Source: Amycolatopsis balhimycina FH 1894
GTDB taxonomy: Bacteria > Actinomycetota > Actinomycetes > Mycobacteriales > Pseudonocardiaceae
Assembly: GCF_000384295.1 (NCBI RefSeq)
Contig: NZ_KB913037.1
Span: forward strand, 7,379,533-7,443,532
Direction of reading: 5' to 3'
Length of the DNA: 64,000 bases
How positions within the stretch are numbered: the stretch's first letter is position 1; each line of letters opens with the position of its first letter. Below the pieces are notes generated by a model. That model saw only the letters and a program-made list of their open reading frames with translations, searched no databases and was not told where the DNA came from. Positions 9,527-17,820 of the stretch are shown piece after piece. The position numbers and the translations under genes were made by a program.

Positions 9527-9587
9527 ATTCAACAAGCGTTGACTTTCTGGGAGCCGAGTCGTACCTTGGGCATGAATTCAACAAGCG
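9527..9587 (+). promoter_or_regulatory. Promoter with paired operator-like repeats upstream of the 9608 gene
   Basis: A sigma70-like promoter is visible: TTGACT at 9539-9544, a 17-base spacer, then TACCTT at 9562-9567. The 12-base word attcaacaagcg occurs twice, at 9527-9538 and 9576-9587, bracketing the promoter. The first copy extends into the inverted repeat TCAAC-aagc-GTTGA at 9529-9542, overlapping the -35 box. This arrangement suits repression by a dimeric regulator such as a TetR protein, but none is encoded next door. A good ribosome-binding site (ggagg) lies before the ATG at 9608. Confidence 0.5.
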
Positions 9588-9607
9588 ACGAATAACTGGA
9601 GGCTCTC

Positions 9608-10612
9608 ATGACCAGTCCTGCCCGGCGCCCCGCCGGGGTGCTCGCCCTGGTCGCCGCCCTGGCCGGCGCGCTGGTGGCGGTGGTGCTCGGATTCCTCACC
9701 TTCGGCGCGCAGGCCACCGTCGCGCCGGACGGCGTCCCGGTCGCCGTCGCCGGGCCGCCGGAGATCGCCCAGCGCCTGGCCGCGCACGGCGGCGGCCAGC
9801 TCGCCTGGACCGTCACGACCCCGGCCGAAGCGCGGAAACTGCTGGAGGACAAGAAGGTCTACGGCGTGCTCGAACTCGCGCCGGGACCGTCCGCGACGGT
9901 CGTGACGTCGGGCGCGGTCAACCCGGCGGGCACCCAGGTCGCGCAGCAGGCGCTGACCGGCGCCGCGTCCGCGCTCGCCGGCGCGCCCAAGCAGGAGGTG
10001 CTGCACCCGGTGAGCCTCGCCGGCCGGGTCGCGCCCCTGGCCGCGAGCGCCCTGGCCTGGATCGGCGCGCTCGTCGCGGGCCTGGCGCTGCCGCAGCTCG
10101 CCAAGCGCACCGGCCGCACGGTCGGCGCCGGCGAACGGTTCCTGCAGGTCATCGGCATCGGCGTGCTCGTCACGGCGGTGGTGGCCGGGTTCTTCGCGCT
10201 GTGGGACTCCGCGCTGCCGCTGGACGCCGGCGTCCTCGGGTTCGTCTTCCTCGCCGCGACGGCGTTCGCGGCCCTGCAAGCCGGGCTGCTGCGCCTGCTC
10301 GGCCTGCGTGCGATGGCCGTCCTCGGCCCGCTGTACCTGGTCGCGCCCGCGGTGGCCGGGCAGGTGCCGGAGCTGCTGAACCCGGCCTATCGCGCGCTGC
10401 TGTGGTCGTGGACGCCGTTCCGCTTCGCCACGGAAGGCCTGCGCAGCCTGCTGCAGGGCGTGCCGGGCGCGCCCGACGTCACGACCGGGCTCTGGGTGCT
10501 CGGCGCCCTCCTGGCCGCGGGCCTGCTGGTGACGCTGTGGCCGGGTGCCTCAGCCCGCCAGGAGGCTGAACCGCACCTTGCGGACCGGGTTGTCGAGGTT
10601 GGTGTCCACTAG
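9608..10612 (+). CDS. ABC-2/YhgE-like membrane protein
   Basis: A 334-residue protein with one N-terminal membrane helix (about residues 9-31), an external region of roughly 110 residues, and a block of about five helices from residue 140 to 315. This is the topology of ABC-2-type permeases and the YhgE/Pip and DUF3533 families, often involved in export or efflux. No ATP-binding partner is adjacent, so YhgE/DUF3533-like function is as likely as a true ABC permease. The ATG is preceded by a strong ggagg site and the regulated promoter at 9539-9567. Its last 63 bases overlap the convergent yjbQ-like gene. Confidence 0.65.
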   Translation: MTSPARRPAGVLALVAALAGALVAVVLGFLTFGAQATVAPDGVPVAVAGPPEIAQRLAAHGGGQLAWTVTTPAEARKLLEDKKVYGVLELAPGPSATVVTSGAVNPAGTQVAQQALTGAASALAGAPKQEVLHPVSLAGRVAPLAASALAWIGALVAGLALPQLAKRTGRTVGAGERFLQVIGIGVLVTAVVAGFFALWDSALPLDAGVLGFVFLAATAFAALQAGLLRLLGLRAMAVLGPLYLVAPAVAGQVPELLNPAYRALLWSWTPFRFATEGLRSLLQGVPGAPDVTTGLWVLGALLAAGLLVTLWPGASARQEAEPHLADRVVEVGVH

Positions 10613-10960
10613 GCAGATCGACTGCCAGGTACCCAGCGCCAGCACGCCGCCGAGCACCGGGATCGTCGCGTAGGGCGGCACCAGCGCCGGGAGCACGTGG
10701 TCACGGCCGTGACCCGGGCTCCCGTGCCGGTGCCGCCAGCGGCCGTCGCGGGGGAGCAGCTCGTCGAGCGCGGTCAGCAGGTCCTCGTCGCTGCCGGCGC
10801 CGGTCTCGAGGATCGCCAGGCCGGCGGTGGCGTGCGGGACCCAGACGTGCAGCAGCCCGTCGGCCGCGTCGGCGTGGCGCAGGAACGCTTCGGCCTCGTG
10901 GGTGAGGTCGTGGACGACGGCTCCGGAGCCGGTGCGGACCTCGATCTCGGTGGAGTACAT
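10550..10960 (-). CDS. YjbQ/UPF0047 family protein (secondary thiamine-phosphate synthase)
   Basis: A 136-residue member of the YjbQ (UPF0047) family. The diagnostic motifs are VPHATAGLAILETG (near residue 41), RHGSPGHGRDHVLPAL (near residue 79) and GTWQSICLVDTNLDNPVRKV near the end. The family forms trimers, and E. coli YjbQ has a weak thiamine-phosphate synthase activity; the natural role is not settled. The protein is full length. It lies 26 bases downstream of the response regulator on the same strand, so it may be cotranscribed with the two-component genes. Its 3' end overlaps the convergent membrane protein gene by 63 bases. Confidence 0.88.
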   Translation of the reverse strand: MYSTEIEVRTGSGAVVHDLTHEAEAFLRHADAADGLLHVWVPHATAGLAILETGAGSDEDLLTALDELLPRDGRWRHRHGSPGHGRDHVLPALVPPYATIPVLGGVLALGTWQSICLVDTNLDNPVRKVRFSLLAG

Positions 10961-10986
10961 GTGCCCCAGCCTAGGGAGCCACGGGC

Positions 10987-11631
10987 TCAGGAGTCCAGGT
11001 AGCGCAACACCGCCAGCACCCGGCGATTGTCCCCTTCGGACGGTGGCAGGCCGAGCTTGCCGAAGATCGACGACACGTACTTCTCGACCGAACCGGCGGA
11101 CAGGAACAGCTTCGCGGCGACGGCGGAGTTCGACCGGCCTTCCGCCATCAGGCCCAGCACTTCGCGCTCGCGCGGAGTCAGCCCGCCGAGTGCGTCGGTC
11201 CGGCGCGTGGCCGAGAACAGCTGGCGGACGACCTCGGGGTCGAGCACCGTTTCGCCGTCCGCTACCCGGCGCAGCGCGTCGAGGAAGTCCGACACCTCGG
11301 CGACGCGGTCCTTCAGGAGGTACCCGACGCCGCCCGCGCGGCCGGCCAGCAGCTGGGCCGCGTACTTCGTCTCGACGTACTGGGAGAACAGCAGGATCGC
11401 GCAGCCCGGAAGCTCGCGGCGGAGCGCGATCGCCGCCCGCAGGCCCTCGTCGGTGTGGGTCGGCGGCATCCGGATGTCCACAATGGACACGTCGGGGGTG
11501 TGGTCGTCGACCGCGGCTCGCAGCGCGTCGGCGTCCTTCACCGCGGCGACGACCTCATGGCCGCGGAAAGTCAGCAGCTCGAAGAGGCCCTGGCGCAGGA
11601 TGGTGGAGTCCTCCGCGATGACGATCCGCAT
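10987..11631 (-). CDS. LuxR/NarL-type response regulator
   Basis: A 214-residue response regulator. The receiver domain (residues 1-120) has the acidic pair Glu7-Asp8, phosphoacceptor Asp52 in VSIVDIRMPP, the switch Ser83 and Lys107 in GYLLKDRV. A LuxR-type helix-turn-helix follows (LTPREREVLGLMAEGRSNSA, then VEKYVSSIFGKLGL). It starts nine bases after the stop of the histidine kinase gene, so the two are cotranscribed and are surely partners. The input signal and regulon are unknown; pairs with this sensor type often respond to envelope stress, but that is inference. Confidence 0.93.
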   Translation of the reverse strand: MRIVIAEDSTILRQGLFELLTFRGHEVVAAVKDADALRAAVDDHTPDVSIVDIRMPPTHTDEGLRAAIALRRELPGCAILLFSQYVETKYAAQLLAGRAGGVGYLLKDRVAEVSDFLDALRRVADGETVLDPEVVRQLFSATRRTDALGGLTPREREVLGLMAEGRSNSAVAAKLFLSAGSVEKYVSSIFGKLGLPPSEGDNRRVLAVLRYLDS

Positions 11632-11640
11632 GAGGCGACC

Positions 11641-12945
11641 CTAGCGGGGCAGCGGCACCCGCGCGGTCACTTCGGTCGGACCGCCCCGCGGGCTCGTGAC
11701 GGCCAACTCACCGTCGACCGTCCGCAGCCGTTCGGCGACGCCGGCCAGCCCGCCGCCCGGCACGATCCGCGCGCCACCTCGGCCGTTGTCGCGGACCCGC
11801 AGCCACAGGACGTCCCGCTCTTCGGCGACTTCGACCAGGGTCGTCCCGCCGTGCTTCGCGGCGTTCGTGAGCAGCTCGGCGGCGCTGAAGTAGACGATCG
11901 TCTCCAGTGACGGCGGCGGGCGGCGCGGCAGGTCGACGGTGACCCGCGCGTCGATCCCCGACGTCGCGACCAGCGTGGCGAGGGCGACGTCGAGACCGGC
12001 GTCCAGAGCGGCCGGGTGGATACCGCGGGCGAGGTCGCGCAGCTCGGTCAGTGCCTGCTTCGCGTTGGCGTGCGCGGCGGTGACCAGCTGTTCGACCTCG
12101 GGAAGGTCGACGTCCGCCAGCTCGTCCTTGGCCAGGCCGAGTTTCATCGCGAGCGCCACGAGCTGGGCCTGGGCGCCGTCGTGCAGGTCGCGTTCGATGC
12201 GCCGCAAGCGCAGGGCGGCGTCCTCGACCGCCGTCGCGCGGCTCGCCTCGAGGTCGCGGACGCGTTCGGACAGCACGCGCTCGCCGAGCAGGCCGACGAT
12301 CAGCAGCCGGTCGAGCGCGGTGAAGGCGTGGACCGCCCACGGCAGGGCGACGAGGACCAGCAGCCCGGACGCGGACGAGGCGAGCGCGCCCAGCCAGCTC
12401 TCGGCGTGGATGTCGAAGACCGGCAGCTGCCGTTCGCCCAGCGGGTACCAGAAGAACGAGTAGGTCGTCGCGGCAAAGCCGTAGAGCGTCGCGGTGAAGA
12501 CCGTGAACAACCCGGCGAGGCTGAGCGGGAGACGCAGCAGCAGGTAACCGGCCGCGCGCCAGCCCGCCGCATCGCCGACGCGGGCTTTGACCCAGCTCCA
12601 CAGCCCGGGCTTGAGCTGGGGACGGCCCGGGACGGGCACGCTCACGCCGAGCAGCCCTCGAGCGAGCCGCCGGTGCGCGGCGCCGAGGCCGCGGGCGTAG
12701 AAGACGGCGCCCGCGAGGACCAGGAACCCGAGCAGGACCGGCGTCAGCCAGACGCCGATGGCGAGCACGACCAGGAAGCTGATCAGGGCGAACACGGTCA
12801 GCGGCGCGGAGAGCCAGAGCCAGAGGTACTCGGCGAAGAAGTCCCGCGTGGCGAGCGGGCCGAACACGCGGCGCAGCGGGTGGGGAGGCGGCAGGTCGAG
12901 GCTGGTCACCGCTCCAGTCTCGCCGGGTTCGGCGGGCGCGCCCAT
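11641..12945 (-). CDS. Sensor histidine kinase, HisKA_3 type
   Basis: A 434-residue membrane sensor kinase. The N-terminal part carries about four membrane helices in two hairpins (residues ~48-85 and ~135-215), matching the putative sensor domain common in actinobacterial NarL-type kinases, so it probably senses a membrane signal. The HisKA_3 dimerisation helix holds phosphorylatable His255 in RRIERDLHDGAQAQLVALAM. The ATPase domain has an N box at LLTNAAKHGG and a G box at VRDNGRGG, then GGGLAGVAERL. A GTG start at 12909 is an alternative to the start used. Its response regulator lies directly downstream. Confidence 0.92.
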   Translation of the reverse strand: MGAPAEPGETGAVTSLDLPPPHPLRRVFGPLATRDFFAEYLWLWLSAPLTVFALISFLVVLAIGVWLTPVLLGFLVLAGAVFYARGLGAAHRRLARGLLGVSVPVPGRPQLKPGLWSWVKARVGDAAGWRAAGYLLLRLPLSLAGLFTVFTATLYGFAATTYSFFWYPLGERQLPVFDIHAESWLGALASSASGLLVLVALPWAVHAFTALDRLLIVGLLGERVLSERVRDLEASRATAVEDAALRLRRIERDLHDGAQAQLVALAMKLGLAKDELADVDLPEVEQLVTAAHANAKQALTELRDLARGIHPAALDAGLDVALATLVATSGIDARVTVDLPRRPPPSLETIVYFSAAELLTNAAKHGGTTLVEVAEERDVLWLRVRDNGRGGARIVPGGGLAGVAERLRTVDGELAVTSPRGGPTEVTARVPLPR

Positions 12946-13126
12946 CCGGTTTTCCCCCTACTGCGGATCGGGGAAGCCGCCGTGCTTCGCGAATGCCGCG
13001 TGGAGTGCGCCGGCTTGTTTTCGGCGACGGGCCCGCGGGGGCGCCCCCCCCCGTCTTCCACGAGGGTGTCGTCCCCTGGTGACATCCGGAGGGGCGGGAT
13101 GGACCGTGGTCCGCCCCGCCCCCGGA

Positions 13127-13327
13127 TCAGAGAGTGTCCGGGTCGTCGTCCCGGGCCTTTTGCGCGGCTTCGCGCATCTCGATCACGTCGGTGAGCCAGT
13201 CACCCGTCTCGCGGGCGATGTCGCGGATCGCCCCGGTGATGATGCTCGCGATGTTGCCGACGTGCGTCGCGGCCGATTCGGTGATCACCTGCAGGGTGTC
13301 CTTCTCCCGTTCGAACTGACCCACCAT
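13127..13327 (-). CDS. 66-residue protein in the desaturase operon
   Basis: A short protein with no recognised domain: an acidic amphipathic N-terminus, a mildly hydrophobic centre (ATHVGNIASIITGAIRDIAR, residues 20-39) and a charged C-terminus. The central stretch is too polar for a confident membrane helix. Its ATG lies seven bases after the desaturase stop and has a gagggtg ribosome-binding site, so it is very likely translated from the same transcript. A role as a small partner or stabiliser of the desaturase is possible but only inferred from position. Confidence 0.7.
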   Translation of the reverse strand: MVGQFEREKDTLQVITESAATHVGNIASIITGAIRDIARETGDWLTDVIEMREAAQKARDDDPDTL

Positions 13328-13334
13328 GTCACCC

Positions 13335-14444
13335 TCACGCTGCTCGGAGCTGCCGGTCGGGTTCCACGGTAGTCGGCGCGGGCGAACTCTGCGGGAGAGC
13401 CAGCTTGACGATCTTCTTCGCCACCGACCAGAGCTGCTTGTGCAGCGGGCCCGTGTGGTACGGCAGGCCGTACTTCTCGCAGATCGCGCGCACCTCGCCG
13501 GCGATCTGCGGGTAGCGGCGCGCCGGGATGTCCGGGAACAGGTGGTGCTCGATCTGGTGCGACAGGTTCCCGCTCATGATGTGGAACAGCGGGCTGCCGC
13601 TGATGTTCGCCGAACCGAGGATCTGGCGCAGGTACCACTGACCGCGCGTCTCTTCCGCGGTCTCGTCCTCCGTGAAACTCTCGACGTCGGCCGGGAAGTG
13701 GCCGCAGAAGATGATCGCGAACGCCCACAGGTTGCGGGTCAGGTTCGCGGTCGCGTTGCCGAGGAACGTCAGCGGTGCCAGCGGCCCGGTCAGCAGCGGG
13801 AACAGGACGTAGTCCTTGCCGATCTGCCGTCCCGCCTTCCGCAGGATGCGACGCAGCACCGGCGCGTTCTCGGCCCACGTGCGCTCGCCCTTGACGACGT
13901 TCTCGATCTCGAGGTCGTGCAGCATGACGCCCCACTGGAAGAAGAGCGCCAGCAGCGTCGCGTACACCGGGTTGCCGAGGTAGTACGGGTGCCACTTCTG
14001 GGCGTCGTCCATCCGCAGGATGCCGTAACCGACGTCGCGGTCCTTGTCGAGGATGTTCGTGTACGTGTGGTGGATGTAGTTGTGGGAGTGCCGCCAGTTC
14101 TCCGCCGGCGCCACGGTGTCCCACTCGAAGCGCTGCGAGCTCAGCGCCGGGTCGCGCGTCCAGTCGTACTGGCCGTGCATGACGTTGTGGCCGATCTCCA
14201 TGTTGTCGAGGATCTTGGCCAGCGACAGCGCGCCGACGCCGGCGAGCCAGGCCGGCGGGAAGAACCCGGCGAACAGCAACGCCCGCCCGGCGACCTCCAG
14301 GCCGCGCTGCTTCTTGATGATGTCGTGGATGTAGTCGACGTCTTCCTGGCCCAGGTCGTCGACGATCCGCTGCCGCAGCGCGTCGAGCTCGCGGCCGAAT
14401 TCCTCGACCTGTTCCGGGGTCAGGCGGTCCTGCAGACCGGTCAT
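13335..14444 (-). CDS. Acyl-lipid fatty acid desaturase (DesA3-like)
   Basis: A 369-residue membrane di-iron desaturase that inserts a double bond into acyl chains. The three histidine boxes are all present: HNVMHGQ (near residue 86), HSHNYIHHTYTN (near residue 120) and HQIEHHLFPDIP (near residue 310). Hydrophobic spans surround them. The ATG at 14444 has a gggag site six bases upstream. It lies 11 bases after the oxidoreductase gene, which should supply electrons, and seven bases before a 66-residue gene. The reductase/desaturase/TetR set matches the arrangement of mycobacterial Rv3230c-DesA3 and Pseudomonas desCB-DesT, so regulation by membrane lipid saturation is likely. Confidence 0.93.
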   Translation of the reverse strand: MTGLQDRLTPEQVEEFGRELDALRQRIVDDLGQEDVDYIHDIIKKQRGLEVAGRALLFAGFFPPAWLAGVGALSLAKILDNMEIGHNVMHGQYDWTRDPALSSQRFEWDTVAPAENWRHSHNYIHHTYTNILDKDRDVGYGILRMDDAQKWHPYYLGNPVYATLLALFFQWGVMLHDLEIENVVKGERTWAENAPVLRRILRKAGRQIGKDYVLFPLLTGPLAPLTFLGNATANLTRNLWAFAIIFCGHFPADVESFTEDETAEETRGQWYLRQILGSANISGSPLFHIMSGNLSHQIEHHLFPDIPARRYPQIAGEVRAICEKYGLPYHTGPLHKQLWSVAKKIVKLALPQSSPAPTTVEPDRQLRAA

Positions 14445-14455
14445 GGTGAAACTCC

Positions 14456-15523
14456 CTAAGCGTCGATCTCGACGTCCCCGACCGGGACGGAGATGCAGAG
14501 CTGGATTTCTTCGTCTTCTTCGCCGGAGATCTCGCCCGTCTTCGCGTTGCGGACGCGCCCCGCGGTCTTCAGCTGCGTGCAGGAGAAGCAGATGCCCATC
14601 CGGCAGCCGTGCTCCGGCGACAGCCCGGCTTCCTCGGCCTGCTCCAGCAACGGCTTCCCCGAGTTCGCGCACTCGCGGCCGCTGCGCTTGAAGCGGACCT
14701 GGCCTTCGGCGTTCGCCGTGTCGAAGGTCAGCGCCGGCGGCGTGAACTCTTCGGTGTGCACGCGTTCACCCAGCTGTTCCCGCACGGCGTCCATCAGCGG
14801 CTTCGGGCCGCAGACGAACGCTTCAGCGTCGCGGTACCACGGCGCGACCCGCTCCAAGTGCTCCGGCGCGAAGAACCCGGTGAGGTCGCCGCCCTTCGAG
14901 TGGGTGTACGCGTGCACCACCCGCAGCCCGGGGTGCCGGGCGGCGAGCTCGGCCAGCTCGGTGCGGTACAGCGCGTCGGCCGGGCCGTTCGAGTAGTGCA
15001 GGAACACGATCTCGCCCGGGTGGCCCTCCGCGACCAGGGTGCGCGCCATGGCGAGCACCGGCGTGACGCCGCTGCCGCCGCTGACCAGCAGCACACGATC
15101 CGGCCGGGTGGCGGGCACCGTGAACCCGCCGTCCGGAGTGGACAGATTGACGACCGAGCCGACGCCGATCGCGCGGTTCAGGTGCCCGGAGACCAGGCCC
15201 TGCTCCTTGATCGTGAACTCCAGCTCGCCGTCGTACTGCGAACCGCACGGCGAGTAGCAGCGCGTGCGCCGCACGCCGTCGATCTCCACCTGCAGGCGGA
15301 CGTACTGGCCGGCCGTGAAGCCGGGCCACGCGCGGCTGGGCTTCACGGTGAGCGTGACGCTGTCGGGCGTCTGCTTGCGCACCGCCGTGACCAGCCCGCG
15401 GATCTCGCGGCGGACCAGCATCGGGTCGACGAGCTCCAGGTACCGGTCCATCCCGTGCGGCGTCAGCAGTGCCTCGGCCAGCGAGGCGAGGCCGCGCACC
15501 CGCCGGGGGATGAGCGCCGTCAT
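14456..15523 (-). CDS. Ferredoxin reductase with C-terminal 2Fe-2S domain, desaturase partner
   Basis: A 355-residue electron-transfer protein carrying electrons from NAD(P)H through FAD to an iron-sulfur cluster. The FAD-binding domain includes RCYSPCGS (RxYS motif) near residue 88. The NAD(P) domain has VSGGSGVTPVLAMARTL near residue 149 and FVCGPKPLMDAV near residue 237. The C-terminal plant-type ferredoxin domain binds 2Fe-2S with cysteines in ECANSG, GCRMGICFSC and the late LCIS. It is the homologue of the reductase that drives DesA3-type desaturases, and it sits immediately upstream of such a gene. Transcription starts from the shared divergent region with the TetR gene. Confidence 0.92.
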   Translation of the reverse strand: MTALIPRRVRGLASLAEALLTPHGMDRYLELVDPMLVRREIRGLVTAVRKQTPDSVTLTVKPSRAWPGFTAGQYVRLQVEIDGVRRTRCYSPCGSQYDGELEFTIKEQGLVSGHLNRAIGVGSVVNLSTPDGGFTVPATRPDRVLLVSGGSGVTPVLAMARTLVAEGHPGEIVFLHYSNGPADALYRTELAELAARHPGLRVVHAYTHSKGGDLTGFFAPEHLERVAPWYRDAEAFVCGPKPLMDAVREQLGERVHTEEFTPPALTFDTANAEGQVRFKRSGRECANSGKPLLEQAEEAGLSPEHGCRMGICFSCTQLKTAGRVRNAKTGEISGEEDEEIQLCISVPVGDVEIDA

Positions 15524-15542
15524 CGGGGACCTCCTCGATTAC

Positions 15543-15572
15543 AGTGAACGCTTGTACACTCAATAGTGCACT
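15543..15572 (+). promoter_or_regulatory. Candidate TetR/DesT-like operator in the desaturase divergent region
   Basis: The region holds an imperfect palindrome AGTGAACGCTTGTACACT (15543-15560) followed by a perfect 8-base palindrome AGTGCACT (15565-15572). Half-sites of the form AGTGnAC occur repeatedly. It lies between the divergent reductase and TetR starts, where a DesT-like repressor would bind. The match is by symmetry and position only. Confidence 0.5.
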
Positions 15573-15616
15573 GCAGGAGTAGACGTCCTGTCAACGCGAG
15601 ACCCCGAGGATGTGAC

Positions 15617-16276
15617 GTGAGCAACGCGGTGGACATCCGTACGCTGGAACCCGTGTCCGAACCACTGACGCCGGTGAGCCGCCAAGAGCGCAAACTGCGC
15701 ACCCGGCAGACGTTGCTGGACACGGCCCTCGAACTCCTGGCCGACCGCCCGTTCGCCACGCTTTCCCTGCGCGAGGTCGCGAAAGGCGCCGGCATCGTCC
15801 CGACGGCCTTCTACCGGCACTTCGCCTCGATGGAGGACCTGGGCGTCGCCCTCGTCGAAGAGGCGACGCGCACGCTGCGCGGCATGATCCGCTCCGCCCG
15901 CACGGATCCGGACACCTACCAGGGGATGATCAGCGCGTCGGTGACGACGCTGCACCAATTCGTCCGGGTGCACGAGGACCATTTCCGGTTCCTGACCCGC
16001 GAGCGGTACGCCGGCGGCCCGCTCGCCCAGGCGATCGGCGTCGAACTGCGCCTGTTCTCCGGCGACCTCGCCATCGACCTCGCCCGGTTCCCGAAGCTGC
16101 GCGAGTGGAGCACCGAAGACCTGCACATGCTGGCCGACTTGATCGTTTCCGTGATGCTCACGACGATTGTCGAACTGCTGGAAGCCCGCCCTGGTGAAGA
16201 CGGGAAAATCACCGGAACGGCGGAAAAACGGCTGCGTCTGGTCCTGCTCGGCGTCCCGCACTGGAAATCGAGCTGA
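15617..16276 (+). CDS. TetR-family regulator of the desaturase operon
   Basis: A roughly 219-residue TetR repressor. The helix-turn-helix is in the segment RQTLLDTALELLADRPFATL, then LREVAKGAGIVPTAFYRHF. The rest is a helical ligand domain. GTG codons at 15617, 15653 and 15674 are all possible starts; 15617 is given because the frame is uninterrupted, but 15653 or 15674 would also leave a complete DNA-binding domain. It is divergent from the reductase-desaturase genes, the same layout as Pseudomonas DesT, which senses the saturated/unsaturated acyl-CoA ratio. An acyl-CoA ligand is therefore a reasonable inference. Confidence 0.88.
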   Translation: MSNAVDIRTLEPVSEPLTPVSRQERKLRTRQTLLDTALELLADRPFATLSLREVAKGAGIVPTAFYRHFASMEDLGVALVEEATRTLRGMIRSARTDPDTYQGMISASVTTLHQFVRVHEDHFRFLTRERYAGGPLAQAIGVELRLFSGDLAIDLARFPKLREWSTEDLHMLADLIVSVMLTTIVELLEARPGEDGKITGTAEKRLRLVLLGVPHWKSS

Positions 16277-16399
16277 ACGTTTCCTCCTCGGCGCTCGTAT
16301 CTTCCGGCAAACCGGCGGGACTTGCGACCCACGTCACTGGGGACTGTCGGTCCGGCGTGGTACAACCCTCGGATCGTGCCTCGCCGATGAGGAGGTCGT

Positions 16400-17512
16400 G
16401 TGGCGGACAGCGAACAGAGTCAGCAGCTCACCGTGGGTGTGGTGGCCGAATCACGCCCTGGGGAGCGGCGGGTGGCCATGGTGCCCAAACTGGTCGGGCG
16501 GCTCGTGCAGCGCGGGCTGCGCGTCGTCGTCGAGCCGGGCGCCGGGGCCGGGGCGTACCTGAGTGACGACGTGTACACCCAGGCGGGCGCCGAACTCGGC
16601 GACGCGTGGGGCGCGCCGATCGTCGTCAAGGTCAACCCGCCCACGCCCGGGGAAATCGCGAAGCTGAGCCGGGGCACCGTGCTCGTCGGCTTCCTCGATC
16701 CCCGTGGCAACCCGGAAGGGCTCGCGAAGCTCGAAGAAGCGGGCTTACGCGCCTTCGCGATGGAGGCGGTCCCGCGGATCTCCCGGGCGCAGGCGATGGA
16801 CGCGCTGTCGTCGCAGGCCAGCATCGGCGGCTACCGCGCGGTGTTGCTCGCCGCGCAGAAGCTCCCGCGGTTCTTCCCGATGCTCACCACCGCGGCCGGC
16901 ACGGTTCCGCCGGCGAAGGTGCTGGTGCTCGGGGCCGGCGTCGCCGGGCTGCAGGCGCTGGCCACGGCGAAACGGCTCGGCGCGCAGACCACCGGCTACG
17001 ACGTCCGGCCCGAGGTCGGCGAGCAGGTCAAGTCACTCGGCGCGCAGTTCCTCGACCTCGGCATCGAGGCGGTCGGCGAAGGCGGGTACGCCCGCGAGCT
17101 GACGGCCGAGGAGCGCGAGGAACAGCAGCGGCGGCTCACCGAAGCCATCACGAAGTTCGACGTCGTGATCACTACCGCGCTGGTGCCGGGCCGCAAGGCG
17201 CCGACGCTGGTCACCGCGGACGCGGTCAAGGGCATGCCACCCGGCTCGGTCGTCGTCGACCTGGCCGGCGAGACCGGCGGCAACTGCGAGCTGACCAAAC
17301 CGGGGGAGGACGTCGTGGAGCACGACGTCACCATCTCCGCCCCGCTGAACCTGCCCGCCGACATGCCTTCGCACGCCAGCGAGCTGTACGCCCGCAACGT
17401 CACCGAGCTGCTGGAGCTCCTGGTGACGAAGGAAGGCGCGCTGGAGCTGAACTTCGAGGACGAGATCGTCGCCGGTGCCTGCGTGGCCGGGCGCGAAGGG
17501 AGTGTCGCGTGA
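16400..17512 (+). CDS. pntAA: NAD(P) transhydrogenase subunit alpha part 1
   Basis: A 370-residue soluble NAD(H)-binding domain (dI) of the proton-translocating transhydrogenase, which moves hydride between NADH and NADP+ using the proton gradient. The N-terminal alanine-dehydrogenase-like half starts VGVVAESRPGERRVAMVPK. The NAD-binding Rossmann motif is VLVLGAGVAGLQALATAKRL near residue 177, and the segment RPEVGEQVKSLGAQF follows. The mobile loop with VITTALVPGRKAPTLV is also clear. The GTG start has a gaggagg site. The gene overlaps pntAB by four bases (GTGA). The three-gene split form is typical of actinobacteria. Confidence 0.96.
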   Translation: MADSEQSQQLTVGVVAESRPGERRVAMVPKLVGRLVQRGLRVVVEPGAGAGAYLSDDVYTQAGAELGDAWGAPIVVKVNPPTPGEIAKLSRGTVLVGFLDPRGNPEGLAKLEEAGLRAFAMEAVPRISRAQAMDALSSQASIGGYRAVLLAAQKLPRFFPMLTTAAGTVPPAKVLVLGAGVAGLQALATAKRLGAQTTGYDVRPEVGEQVKSLGAQFLDLGIEAVGEGGYARELTAEEREEQQRRLTEAITKFDVVITTALVPGRKAPTLVTADAVKGMPPGSVVVDLAGETGGNCELTKPGEDVVEHDVTISAPLNLPADMPSHASELYARNVTELLELLVTKEGALELNFEDEIVAGACVAGREGSVA

Positions 17513-17820
17513 GCCCGCTCGTGCAGAACCTCGCGGTGCTGGTACTCGCCGGGTTCGTCGGCTTCGCCGTCATCTCGAAGGTGCCCAACACCCTGCACAC
17601 GCCGCTGATGTCCGGCACCAACGCCATCCACGGCATCGTGCTGCTCGGCGGCCTGGTCGTGCTCGGCCTCGGCGTCGACGGCGTGTTCAACAAGATCCTG
17701 CTGGTGATCGCCATCGCCTTCGGCACGATCAACGTCGTGGGCGGGTTCCTCGTCACCGACCGGATGCTGTCGATGTTCAAGGCCAAGAAACCCGCTCCCG
17801 GTGAGGAGGACGAGAAGTGA
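17509..17820 (+). CDS. pntAB: NAD(P) transhydrogenase subunit alpha part 2
   Basis: A 103-residue membrane protein with three predicted helices (about residues 6-25, 40-58 and 62-84), forming the first part of the transhydrogenase membrane domain (dII). The sequence FVGFAVISKVPNTLHTPLMS followed by TNAIHGIVLLGG is the conserved signature of this subunit. It starts with a GTG that overlaps the pntAA stop, and its own stop overlaps the pntB start, so the three subunits are translationally coupled and probably made in matched amounts. Confidence 0.95.
   Translation: MSPLVQNLAVLVLAGFVGFAVISKVPNTLHTPLMSGTNAIHGIVLLGGLVVLGLGVDGVFNKILLVIAIAFGTINVVGGFLVTDRMLSMFKAKKPAPGEEDEK

Noticed and set aside
12946..13126. 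C-rich stretch after the histidine kinase start as a regulatory element
   Set aside because: Only a short homopolymer run (near 13046) and no consistent symmetry or promoter pattern.
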